Source: a bacterium (GTDB lineage: Bacteria > Chloroflexota > Dormibacteria > Aeolococcales > Bog-877). From it: 21,065 nt of DNA. Location: positions 1-21,065 of the forward strand of contig JAJZGN010000010.1 in the NCBI GenBank assembly GCA_021798435.1, written 5' to 3'. Below are positions 13,705-20,725 of the stretch, one piece after another. Numbering within the stretch: the first letter of the stretch is position 1; each line of letters begins with the position of its first letter. The position numbers and the translations under genes are program-made. The notes beneath the pieces are model-generated. The model had not been told where the DNA came from and made no database searches. It saw nothing but the letters and a program-made list of their open reading frames with translations.

Positions 13705-15527
13705 ATGGGAGACTCCGCCCGCGGCCGGCAGCCGGCCAGGATCGCCCGCGCCGCCTCCCGCCCCTGGGCCATGGCACCCACCACGGTGGACGGGCCCACC
13801 AGAGCATCCCCCACGGCCCACACCCGCTCCCCCCTCGGGGCCCCGGCCGCGTCTAGTCCCACCACCCCCTGCTCCCTCCAGAGCCAGGTCCACCAGCCCG
13901 CCCTCCCTCCCGGGGCGCTCCCTGCCGACCTGCGCCGGGACCTCAGCCAACCGCCCCGCTGCGCCGGCGTTTCGGCCGCCGCCAGCGTCACCTCGCGCGC
14001 CAGGGCCAACGGCCCCACCGACCCGCCGGAGAGGATCCCACTCGCCAGCCAGCGCCGTGGCGGGATGGCCTTCCTGAGGTCTACGGGCGGCAGGGGCAGA
14101 TCGACCAGGGCGGCAGCGAGCGCAGAGTCCACCCGGTAGCCGAGTGCGAACACGACCCGGTTGACGCTGAGACGCTCCGGCCCACCTCCCGCGATCTTGG
14201 GCCGGTCGCCGACTCTGCGCTGCACCGTGGGACGCAGCCATGCCGCCGACACCCCGAGGGCGTCCCCCTCCAGCCGCTCCACGGTCGTGGAGAATCGGAC
14301 CTCGACCCCCTCCTCCCTGGCCTCGGCCAGCTCATCCCGCCTCACCCGGGTGAAACGCTCGTCCATCCACTCCACCGCGGTCACCTCAGCGCCGAGGCGG
14401 CGCACGCTTCGCGCCACGTCCATCGCGGTGTTGCCGCCACCGATGACCAGGACCCGGACGCCCGGCCCCAGCTCCGGCAACACGGCGCCTTCTTCCAGGG
14501 CCCGCTTGGCCCGCCAGAGGAAGGCGGTGGCGTCCTCGACCCCACACAGCTCCCGACCCGGCACCGGCGGGATCAGCGGGACGCTCGCACCGTGGGCCAA
14601 GAGGAGCGCGTCGTGGTCGTCCAGCAGCTGCGCCAGGGTGATGTCGGTGCCCGCGGCACAGCCGGTCTTGAGCTCCAGGCCGGCCTCCTGGAGGGCCGTC
14701 ACCGGACGGCGCCCGACTTCGGCCGGAAGGGTGAAGTCGGGGATACCCCATCTCAGGACGCCGCCCGGCTCGCCGTCCTTCTCGTACATCGTCACCTTGG
14801 CCCCCGCTTCCATAAGCTCCCAGGCGGCGGCGCACCCGGCCGGTCCTGAACCGACCACCGCCACCTTGAGCGGGGTGGGGCTGGCGGAGCCCACCCGGGG
14901 AGGTGGCACCGGCGCCCGCTCGGTGACGAACCTCTCCAGCAGTCCGATCGCCACCGGCTCTCCACCCGCCAGCGCCCAGGTGCAGGCCCCCTCGCACTGG
15001 ACGCTCTGGTCGCAGACCCGGCTGCAGATGTCAGGCAGAACCGAGGTCTCGCGCAGGACGGCGTGCGCGCCCCCCAGGTCCCGCTCGCGGATGGCGGCGA
15101 TGAAGCGGGGGATGTCGTTGTGCGCCGGGCACCCCTCGAGACAGGTCGGGTCCGGGCAGGCGAGGCAGCGCTCCGCCTCTCGCAAGGCGTCCTTCCAGGT
15201 GCTGAAGCCGCGCCGCACCTCGGTGGTGTTCCCGCGCAGCCGGCTGGGATACAGGGTGAGGGAGGTGTGCCGGGGCCCCACCACGGTGGGCCCGGCGACG
15301 GAGATGGCGGAGTAGGGGCACACCCGCTGACATTGCCGGCAACCGACGCAGAGGTGGTCGTCAGCCTTGGCGATCCACCTCTCCTGATCCAGCCCCAGCG
15401 CCCCGGTGGGGCAGCGCACCACGCACTCCTGGCAGCCCACACAGCGCTCGCTGTCCACCCGCACGTAGGCGTGTGGGGCTGGAGGTGCCAGCCGAGGCCC
15501 GATTCCCGCGCGGACCTCGACAGTCAT
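13701..15527 (-). CDS. Fe-S flavoprotein oxidoreductase (GltD/NfnB-like with N-terminal 2[4Fe-4S] ferredoxin)
   Basis: A 608-residue cytoplasmic enzyme likely moving electrons between NAD(P)H and ferredoxin-like carriers. The ferredoxin module has two CxxCxxCxxxCP clusters (Cys29/32/35/39 and Cys60/63/66/70). The GltD-type Fe-S domain follows (CLACPDPTCLEGCP at 121-134; CSRVC and CEGAC at 168-182). The FAD site is VVGSGPAGCAAAWELMEAG (224-242), the nucleotide site VIGGGNTAMDVARSVRRLG (361-379), and the FAD-closing motif is WAVGDALVGPSTVVGAM near the C-terminus. No glutamate synthase large subunit is nearby. It follows the polyferredoxin gene by 31 bases with a GGGGAGAG site, suggesting that the membrane protein is its redox partner. 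Direction of electron flow is unknown. Confidence 0.9.
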   Translation of the reverse strand: MTVEVRAGIGPRLAPPAPHAYVRVDSERCVGCQECVVRCPTGALGLDQERWIAKADDHLCVGCRQCQRVCPYSAISVAGPTVVGPRHTSLTLYPSRLRGNTTEVRRGFSTWKDALREAERCLACPDPTCLEGCPAHNDIPRFIAAIRERDLGGAHAVLRETSVLPDICSRVCDQSVQCEGACTWALAGGEPVAIGLLERFVTERAPVPPPRVGSASPTPLKVAVVGSGPAGCAAAWELMEAGAKVTMYEKDGEPGGVLRWGIPDFTLPAEVGRRPVTALQEAGLELKTGCAAGTDITLAQLLDDHDALLLAHGASVPLIPPVPGRELCGVEDATAFLWRAKRALEEGAVLPELGPGVRVLVIGGGNTAMDVARSVRRLGAEVTAVEWMDERFTRVRRDELAEAREEGVEVRFSTTVERLEGDALGVSAAWLRPTVQRRVGDRPKIAGGGPERLSVNRVVFALGYRVDSALAAALVDLPLPPVDLRKAIPPRRWLASGILSGGSVGPLALAREVTLAAAETPAQRGGWLRSRRRSAGSAPGGRAGWWTWLWREQGVVGLDAAGAPRGERVWAVGDALVGPSTVVGAMAQGREAARAILAGCRPRAESPM

Positions 15528-15558
15528 CCGCGGCTCTCCCCAGCCCTTCCCGCCGGCG

Positions 15559-17109
15559 TCATTGGGCCCCCCCCATGGCCACGTACAGGGCCGCCACGCC
15601 GAGGCCAGCGACGACCACGGCGGAGGTTCCCAAGAGCCTCAGGCCACCCAGCCTGGTGGTGAGAGGTGCCAGGTCCCGCCCCGAGATCCTCCAGGTAGCG
15701 TAGGCCGCGCCCAGGGTTCCGACCGCGGTGACCACCACCTGGCTGATGACGACCCCCTGCGGGGTGAGGAGGTGCAGATTGTAGAGGGAGGAGTGAGCCG
15801 TACCGAAGAGGTTCCAGCCGAAGCCGAAGGGATCCGAGATGGCCGGGACGATCCGGGGCGCGTGGTACCAGAACCTCGGCAGCTGCCGGGCGAGGTAGTC
15901 CGCGGCCATGAGGGGGATGAAGCCGTAGGCGAGCGGCGCGAACCAGCTGCTGAAAGAACCCGCCCGTCCCGGCGCCCGGCGCAGGGACCTCAACAGAGCC
16001 ACGCTGCGCTTGGCCAGGAGCTCCCTCACCCCGAAGGCGTAAGCGGCCACCAGGAGGGCGACGATGGCGATGATCGCCAGGTAGTCGACCGGGTTGGGGT
16101 AGCCCGGGAACCCGGTGTGGAGGTTGAGCCAGCGGTCCAGAGGGGCGTAGAAGGGCATCGCGTTGACCTGCTGGAAGACCACCAGCCCGAACAGGATGGC
16201 CACCGCCCAGGCCACGTCGACCCGGCGGCGGACAGGCGCCACCACCGAGGTGAGGGGCTTCTGGAGGTAGACCCCGACGTTGTCGTAGGGGCAGTTCTTG
16301 ATGCACTCGGTGCACAGCCCGCACATCAGGTTGGAGGTGGCGCTGCCGGGCCACTCGTACCAGGGGCAGGGGTAGCCGCGCTCGCTGCCCCGCATGCAGT
16401 CCTTGGTGGGGCAGGTCAGGCAGCGCTCCCGGTCCCGAGTGCGCATCCCGGCCACCATCCCGGCGGAACCCACGGTCCCGATGAGGGCGGTGAGCGGGCA
16501 GAGGTAGCGGCAGAAGGTGCGGCGCTCGAAGAGAAGGAAGGTGATGAGGGCAGACCCGATCACGAAGAAGACCAGAAAGCTGGTGAAGCGGGGGTCGCCG
16601 GGGGCGGCGATGTTGAAGTACTCCTCGAACCAGGTGAGGCCGAGGAACATCACCACCGAGGGCAGCAGTGCCCATCTGCTGAGCCACTCCGGCCAACGCA
16701 GGTGGAGGCCGATGGAGATGGCATGTCGCTTCCAGAAGGTGTGGCGCTGGACCCATTCGGCGAAGCCCCCGAAGGGACACATGACGCACCAGCCGCGACC
16801 GATCCCCACCATGAGGAGGAACACGGCGCAGAACCAGATGTACCAGGTGATGACGGTGGCGAAGTTGTGGGTGGGGGCCAGGATTCCCATCAGGCCGGTC
16901 ACGATCACCAGCCAGAAGATGATCTGGTTGGGTAGGATCAACATGAACTGGAAGGGGCGGCTGCGCAGCAGGCGCCCCACCCTCGGATCACGGGAGATGT
17001 CGACCTGGGGATCGGTCGGCCCGAAGTGAGCCTCCAGCCCCGCGCGGGAGGGCTGGCGCACCCGGCTGGGCAGGTCGCGGACCGGCAGTTCCTTCAGCGG
17101 CAGAGCCAT
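15559..17109 (-). CDS. Polyferredoxin-type membrane protein (NapH/NosR/CcoG-like)
   Basis: A 516-residue membrane protein with Fe-S sites. After a soluble N-terminus (1-50) come helices at about 55-77, 86-104, 148-161 and 175-195, with the NapH/NosR signatures GWCVMCPFGG (Cys108/111) and CRYLCP (Cys200/204). A cytoplasmic Fe-S module follows: Cys230, 233, 238 and 248, then a classical cluster Cys263/266/269/273 (CGLCTECIKNCP). Five or six more helices form the C-terminal half, with His-containing segments (NLHTGF, SSLYNLHLL). Relatives pass electrons between quinol and Fe-S or copper enzymes. The ATG at 17109 has AGGAGGT about 10 bases upstream. It is the first gene of an operon with the Fe-S flavoprotein, a kinase and an SRPBCC protein, and divergent from the DevS-like kinase. 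Confidence 0.88.
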   Translation of the reverse strand: MALPLKELPVRDLPSRVRQPSRAGLEAHFGPTDPQVDISRDPRVGRLLRSRPFQFMLILPNQIIFWLVIVTGLMGILAPTHNFATVITWYIWFCAVFLLMVGIGRGWCVMCPFGGFAEWVQRHTFWKRHAISIGLHLRWPEWLSRWALLPSVVMFLGLTWFEEYFNIAAPGDPRFTSFLVFFVIGSALITFLLFERRTFCRYLCPLTALIGTVGSAGMVAGMRTRDRERCLTCPTKDCMRGSERGYPCPWYEWPGSATSNLMCGLCTECIKNCPYDNVGVYLQKPLTSVVAPVRRRVDVAWAVAILFGLVVFQQVNAMPFYAPLDRWLNLHTGFPGYPNPVDYLAIIAIVALLVAAYAFGVRELLAKRSVALLRSLRRAPGRAGSFSSWFAPLAYGFIPLMAADYLARQLPRFWYHAPRIVPAISDPFGFGWNLFGTAHSSLYNLHLLTPQGVVISQVVVTAVGTLGAAYATWRISGRDLAPLTTRLGGLRLLGTSAVVVAGLGVAALYVAMGGAQ

Positions 17110-17204
17110 TCTGGGATGCACCTCCTGTGGCACTCGAGGGATTCCACCTGGGACGGTAGGCGGTATCCCCGGCGAGGGGCAGGGCCGAAAGCCCCCTGAA
17201 TCTC

Positions 17205-17219
17205 GGGACCTTCGGTCCT
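17205..17219. promoter_or_regulatory. DevR/DosR-box-like palindrome in the divergent region
   Basis: GGGACC-TTC-GGTCCT is a near-perfect inverted repeat. The known DosR/DevR box contains GGGAC and GTCCC half-sites four bases apart; here GGGAC and GTCCT are five bases apart. It overlaps the expected -35 region of the DevS-like gene, the location used by DevR when activating. The paired regulator conserves all three DNA-contacting residues of DosR. Confidence 0.4.
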
Positions 17220-17229
17220 GCCTCGCTGC

Positions 17230-17235
17230 TAGAGT
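17230..17235 (+). promoter_or_regulatory. Candidate -10 box of the DevS-DevR-like operon
   Basis: TAGAGT lies 13 bases before the GTG start at 17249, implying a leader of about 7 bases with no ribosome-binding site. The expected -35 position (about 17207-17212) falls inside the DevR-box-like palindrome. Confidence 0.35.
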
Positions 17236-17248
17236 TCTGCTCTGACCA

Positions 17249-18859
17249 GTGGCCAGCGCCAGCCCCGATCGCCGTGACCTGCTGCTGGAGGCGGGCTTGG
17301 CGCTCACCTCCGAGCTCTCGCTGTCGGCCCTGCTGCGGCGGATCGTGAAGCTGGCCTGCCAGCTGACCGGCGCCAGGTATGGAGCGCTCGGAGTTCTCGG
17401 CCCGGGCGGCGGGATCTCCCAGTTCACCACCCACGGCGTCAGCGCCGCTGACCGGCGCCGGATCGGTGGCCCTCCGGCGGGCCGGGGGCTCCTCGGGGCC
17501 CTGCTCCGCCCCGGGCCCCCGGTGCGCCTGGACGACCTCGGGTCCGACCCCAGATCGGTGGGGTTCCCACCGCACCACCCGCCGATGCGGACCTTCCTGG
17601 GAGCGCCGGTGGTGATCCGCCGGACCGTCTTCGGCAGCATCTACCTCACCGAGAAGCGGGGAGGACTGCCCTTCACCGCGGACGACCAGCGGGCCCTGGA
17701 GGTGCTCGCGGGCCAGGCTGCGGTGGCCGTCGCCAACGCCACGCTCTATGAGCGGGCGGTGTCGCGGCAGCGCTGGCTCGGAGCTCTTCAGGAGGTGGCT
17801 CAGGCCACCCTGGTGGGACGTGAGCCGTCCGATGTGCTGGGGCTGGTGGCGACCCACAGCCGGGAGCTGATCGGCGGCGGAACGGCCCTGGTGGCGCGCG
17901 CGGACGGCGGCGGCCGGCAGGGACCCGAGGTACTGGCCTCCGCCGGGCCGGGAGCCGCGAGTCTCGCCCGGAGGGTGGGGACCGCCCCCCGCGATTCGGT
18001 CCTGAGGGCGGTCCGCCGGGGCCGGCAGCTGGTGATCCAGTTCCCGGCTCCGACCCGGCCTGGCCGGGGCCCCAGGACGGCGCCGCTCGCGGTCCTACCG
18101 TTTGGGAACTTTGGGCCCAACCGGGGCGCCCTCCTGGCCCTGGGACCAGCCGGAGCGGCGTTGCCGGAAGCGGACGCGATCGAGATGCTGGCCGCGCTGG
18201 CCGCCCAGAGCGCGGTGGCGCTGGAGTTCCAGCAGCGCCAGAGGGAGCGGCAGCGGCTGGCGCTGCTGGACGAGCGGGAGCGGATCGCCAAGGAGCTCCA
18301 CGACGGGGTCATCCAGTCTTTGTTCGCAGTCGGAATGGGGCTGCAGGCGGTAGCCCCGGCCGCCGATGAGGTCACCCGCCAGCGGATCGAACGGGCGGTG
18401 CTGGAGCTCGACCAGGTGATCGGTGACCTGCGTCGGTACATCTTCGGGCTCCGTCCTGGGATCCTGGGCTCCAGCCACCTGACCGAGGCGCTGCGTCGCC
18501 TGGGGGAAGATTTCCAGGAGCGCTGCGGGGTCCGCACGGAGGTTGAGGTGGACGACGAGGTTGAGGTGCGGCTGGGCCTGCAGGCGGGCGAGGTGGTCCA
18601 GCTGACCCGAGAGGCGCTGTCCAACATAGGCCGGCACGCCCTGGCCGCCAGCTGCCGGGTGCGGGCCCGGGCGGGGGCGCGATCCACAGTGGTCACCATC
18701 ACCGACGACGGTCGGGGCTTCACCGCGCGCCAGGCCGGAAGCCGCGGCCAGGGTTTGCAGAACATGCGGGATCGAGCCCGAGGGATGGGCGGTAGGCTGG
18801 AGATCAGCTCCGCCCCTGAGCGGGGCACCCGCCTGCGGCTGGTGGTGCCCCATGGCTGA
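17249..18859 (+). CDS. DevS/DosS-like GAF-GAF histidine kinase, probable haem-based gas/redox sensor
   Basis: A 536-residue soluble kinase. GAF-A (about 20-168) contains the DosS signature PPHHPPMRTFLG: His110 aligns with the proximal haem ligand His149 of Mycobacterium tuberculosis DosS, and Tyr132 (GSIYLTEK), exactly 22 residues later, with the distal Tyr171. A second, more divergent GAF domain covers about 175-330. The dimerisation helix has phospho-acceptor His351 in KELHDGVIQSLFAVGMGLQ, and the ATPase domain has TREALSNIGRHA (453-464), TDDGRGF (485-491) and RGQGLQNMRDRA. DosS senses O2, NO and CO. Start GTG at 17249. The stop overlaps the response regulator gene by 8 bases (ATGGCTGA). 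It is divergent from the polyferredoxin operon, a likely target. Confidence 0.93.
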   Translation: MASASPDRRDLLLEAGLALTSELSLSALLRRIVKLACQLTGARYGALGVLGPGGGISQFTTHGVSAADRRRIGGPPAGRGLLGALLRPGPPVRLDDLGSDPRSVGFPPHHPPMRTFLGAPVVIRRTVFGSIYLTEKRGGLPFTADDQRALEVLAGQAAVAVANATLYERAVSRQRWLGALQEVAQATLVGREPSDVLGLVATHSRELIGGGTALVARADGGGRQGPEVLASAGPGAASLARRVGTAPRDSVLRAVRRGRQLVIQFPAPTRPGRGPRTAPLAVLPFGNFGPNRGALLALGPAGAALPEADAIEMLAALAAQSAVALEFQQRQRERQRLALLDERERIAKELHDGVIQSLFAVGMGLQAVAPAADEVTRQRIERAVLELDQVIGDLRRYIFGLRPGILGSSHLTEALRRLGEDFQERCGVRTEVEVDDEVEVRLGLQAGEVVQLTREALSNIGRHALAASCRVRARAGARSTVVTITDDGRGFTARQAGSRGQGLQNMRDRARGMGGRLEISSAPERGTRLRLVVPHG

Positions 18860-19520
18860 GCCGCCCGCGCCCGGTCGCTTGCGGGTGATGCTGGTGGACG
18901 ACCACGAGCTTGTCCGCGACGGCCTTCGCGCGGTCCTGGGAGCTTCGGGGGAGTTCGACATCGTCGCCGAGGCCGCGGACGAGGCGGAGGCGGTTCGTGA
19001 GGCCGAACGCACCAGCCCTGATGTGGTCCTCATGGACGTGCGACTGGTGTCGGGAAGTGGGATCGCGGCAACTCGGGAGATACGGGCCCGGCGGCCCAAC
19101 ACCAAAGTCCTGATGCTCACCTCCTTCGCGGACGACGAGGCGCTCTTCGCCTCGATCATGGCCGGCGCGGCCGGTTATCTCCTGAAGCAGATCCGCGGTG
19201 GGGAGATCGTGGCCGCGGTCCGTGCCATCGGAGCCGGGGGAAGCCTCCTAGACCCCGCCTTGACCCGGAGGGTCCTGGACCAGTGGCGGGAGGCCAGAAG
19301 CCGGCTCCGGGACGAGCGGCTCGCCCGCCTCTCAGCGCAGGAGGAGCGCATCCTGGGCCGGGTGGCGGCTGGGCGCACCAACCGGGAGATCGCCGCCGAG
19401 CTCCACCTGGCCGAGAAGACTGTCAAGAACTATGTTTCCACCATCCTGGACAAGCTGGAGGTGGCCCGACGGGCGGAGGCGGCCGCCTATCTGGCGCGCC
19501 ACGGACGGGGGCCGTCCTGA
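18852..19520 (+). CDS. DevR/DosR-like response regulator (NarL/FixJ family)
   Basis: A 222-residue regulator. The receiver domain has Asp16/Asp17, phospho-acceptor Asp62 (MDVRL), Thr90 (LMLTSF) and Lys112 (LLKQI). These match Asp54, Thr82 and Lys104 of DosR with a constant offset of 8. After a linker helix the LuxR-type HTH (about 158-202) reads LAEKTVKNYVSTILDKL; Lys189, Lys192 and Asn193 correspond to the DosR DNA-contacting residues Lys179, Lys182 and Asn183. It should bind GGGAC-type sites. It overlaps the kinase gene by 8 bases and is the only response regulator in the window, although two histidine kinases are present. A convergent gap of 131 bases without visible gene separates it from clpP. 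Confidence 0.95.
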   Translation: MAEPPAPGRLRVMLVDDHELVRDGLRAVLGASGEFDIVAEAADEAEAVREAERTSPDVVLMDVRLVSGSGIAATREIRARRPNTKVLMLTSFADDEALFASIMAGAAGYLLKQIRGGEIVAAVRAIGAGGSLLDPALTRRVLDQWREARSRLRDERLARLSAQEERILGRVAAGRTNREIAAELHLAEKTVKNYVSTILDKLEVARRAEAAAYLARHGRGPS

Positions 19521-19546
19521 CGGCCGAGGGTTCCTGGGGTCGCGGG

Positions 19547-19556
19547 CCTGCGCAGG
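19547..19556. repeat. Palindrome CCTGCGCAGG (second copy at 260-269)
   Basis: A perfect 10-base palindrome in the gap between the convergent response regulator and clpP genes. The identical decamer occurs at 260-269, also between convergent gene ends. Two intergenic copies in 21 kb is slightly more than expected by chance for such a GC-rich word. Confidence 0.3.
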
Positions 19557-19651
19557 TCAGGTCGGAGACTTCGAGCGGGTAGCCAACTGGGGGCGTAATC
19601 CTCCCGGGACTCGCACTGAACGGCAGGGCCGCCGGCGGGCGCCGGGGACGG

Positions 19652-20353
19652 TCAGACCCGGGAGGGGGACGGCTCCCCAGCTTCCTTTCGCGGCGCCCTC
19701 ACCGCTCCAGCCCCCACCGCTCCTGCCGCTACCTCCGGAGCCGCGGCGTGGGGGGCGGAGATGCCCCGGTGGGGCTCCAGGACCTGGTCGATGATCCCGT
19801 ACTCGACCGCCTCCTTCGCCGTGAGGAAGAAGTCCCGGTCGATGTCCCGCTCCACCTCCGCCAGCGGACGCCCGGAGTGATGAGCGATGATTTCCGCCAT
19901 CCGCCGGGTGTTGGCCAGCACCTCGCGCAGCTGGATCTCCATGTCGCGGGGGGCGCCGCGAGTTCCAGCAGTTCCTTGGTGGATCATGATCTTGCTGCTG
20001 GGGAGCGCCATCCGCCTGCCCGCCGCCCCCCCGCACAGGATCATGGCGGCGGCCGACATCCCCATCCCGATGCAGGTGGTCGCCACCGGACAGCTCACCT
20101 GCTGCATCAGGTCATAGATGGCGAAGCCCGCGTAGGCCATCCCACCTGGCGAGTTGATGTAGAGGTGGATCTCGCGCTCCGGATCCTGGCTTTCCAGGTA
20201 GAGCATCTCCGCCACCAGCAGGTTGGCGACCCGGTCGTCCACCTCCTCACCCAGGAAGAGGATGCGCTCCTTCACCAGCAGGGAGTAGATGTCGAAGGCC
20301 CTCTCCCCCCGGGACGAGCTGTCCAGGACGGTCGGCACGAGACCGGCACTCAC
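19652..20353 (-). CDS. clpP: ATP-dependent Clp protease proteolytic subunit ClpP
   Basis: Serine peptidase forming the barrel of Clp proteases with ClpX or ClpC. In the 233-residue product the catalytic triad is Ser100 (CIGMGMSAAAM, a variant of the usual ASMG motif), His125 (KIMIHQ) and Asp174 (DIDRDFF), with the same spacing as Ser97/His122/Asp171 of Escherichia coli. INSPGG (66-71) is the oxyanion strand. A 35-40 residue Ala/Pro-rich tail after about 195 is unusual. The start is set to the GTG at 20353 because GGGGAGG (20361-20367) is seven bases upstream; the ATG at 20359 would be one base from that site. The gene is divergent from an XRE regulator and a ClpP-like gene. Confidence 0.93.
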   Translation of the reverse strand: MSAGLVPTVLDSSSRGERAFDIYSLLVKERILFLGEEVDDRVANLLVAEMLYLESQDPEREIHLYINSPGGMAYAGFAIYDLMQQVSCPVATTCIGMGMSAAAMILCGGAAGRRMALPSSKIMIHQGTAGTRGAPRDMEIQLREVLANTRRMAEIIAHHSGRPLAEVERDIDRDFFLTAKEAVEYGIIDQVLEPHRGISAPHAAAPEVAAGAVGAGAVRAPRKEAGEPSPSRV

Positions 20354-20360
20354 CGACATT

Positions 20361-20367
20361 CCTCCCC
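20361..20367 (-). promoter_or_regulatory. Ribosome-binding site of clpP
   Basis: GGGGAGG on the minus strand. The spacing of seven bases to the GTG at 20353, against one base to the ATG at 20359, decides the start codon in favour of GTG. Confidence 0.6.
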
Positions 20368-20407
20368 TGGGGCCCACCGGTTCGCCACCTGACTCACCCC
20401 CCCTCTC

Positions 20408-20427
20408 ATATCAAATAAAGGATATCA
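20408..20427. promoter_or_regulatory. AT-rich operator-like direct repeats between clpP and XRE genes
   Basis: ATATCA occurs at 20408-20413 and again at 20422-20427, 14 bases apart. The pair also forms an ATATC/GATAT inverted repeat with an 8-base spacer. This is the only clearly AT-rich island in the divergent region, so it probably contains the promoters of both genes and could be the binding site of the XRE regulator. Confidence 0.4.
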
Positions 20428-20428
20428 T
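20423..20428 (+). promoter_or_regulatory. Candidate -10 box before the mini-ORF and XRE gene
   Basis: TATCAT ends seven bases before an ATG at 20436, the same geometry as the other probable leaderless starts in this window. No good -35 is seen 17 bases upstream. Confidence 0.4.
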
Positions 20429-20435
20429 GGAAGGT

Positions 20436-20468
20436 ATGCCAGGGTCGGGGCCGGGAACGTGCAGATGA
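20436..20468 (+). CDS. Possible 10-codon leader ORF (MPGSGPGTCR) upstream of the XRE gene
   Basis: ATG seven bases after a TATCAT box opens a 10-codon frame whose TGA overlaps the ATG of the XRE gene (ATGA at 20465-20468). If real, the message would be leaderless and the XRE gene would be translated by coupling to this leader. An in-frame ATG at 20427 would make it 13 codons. Nothing in the peptide itself proves coding, so the call rests on geometry only. Confidence 0.3.
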   Translation: MPGSGPGTCR

Positions 20469-20725
20469 CGGGGCGCAGGCACGACACCCCCTTTCCGGGG
20501 TTCCGGGAGATGGCGGAGCGCCGCCGGCAGCTGGGAAGCGAGCTCACGTCCCGCCGGCTGGCCGCGGGGCTGTCGCAGACGGAGGTCGCCGCCAGGATGG
20601 GCACCTCGCAGTCCGCGGTGGCGCGGCTCGAGGCGGGGAAGGGGGATGCCAGGATCTCCACGGTGGCCAGGTACGCGCACGCGCTGGCGCTCCGGGTGGA
20701 GATCACTCTGGAGGATCGTGGCTGA
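20465..20725 (+). CDS. XRE-family helix-turn-helix regulator
   Basis: An 86-residue DNA-binding protein. The HTH domain (about 26-80) reads LTSRRLAAGLSQTEVAARMG followed by the recognition helix TSQSAVARLEAG and the closing helices STVARYAHALALRVEITL. There is no second domain. The form is that of small Cro/HigA-like regulators. The ATG at 20465 was chosen because a GGGA lies eight bases upstream and the leader frame stops there; a GTG at 20459 is in frame too. It overlaps the ClpP-like gene by 8 bases (GTGGCTGA), so the two products should work together. Autoregulation through the ATATCA repeats, and control of the divergent clpP, is plausible. Confidence 0.88.
   Translation: MTGRRHDTPFPGFREMAERRRQLGSELTSRRLAAGLSQTEVAARMGTSQSAVARLEAGKGDARISTVARYAHALALRVEITLEDRG

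Noticed and set aside
15562..16935. 457-codon open frame on the plus strand opposite the polyferredoxin gene
   Set aside because: Composition dominated by Gly, His, Glu and Asp, as expected from complementing a GC-rich membrane protein gene.
17152..17175. Second DevR-like site (GGGACGGTAGGCGGTATCCC) near the polyferredoxin start
   Set aside because: The right half lacks GTCC and the spacing is wrong, so it is not a credible box.
19555..19625. Possible tRNA-like segment (TTCGAGC motif) downstream of the response regulator
   Set aside because: The flanking bases do not form the five-pair T stem, and no acceptor or anticodon stem can be built on either strand.
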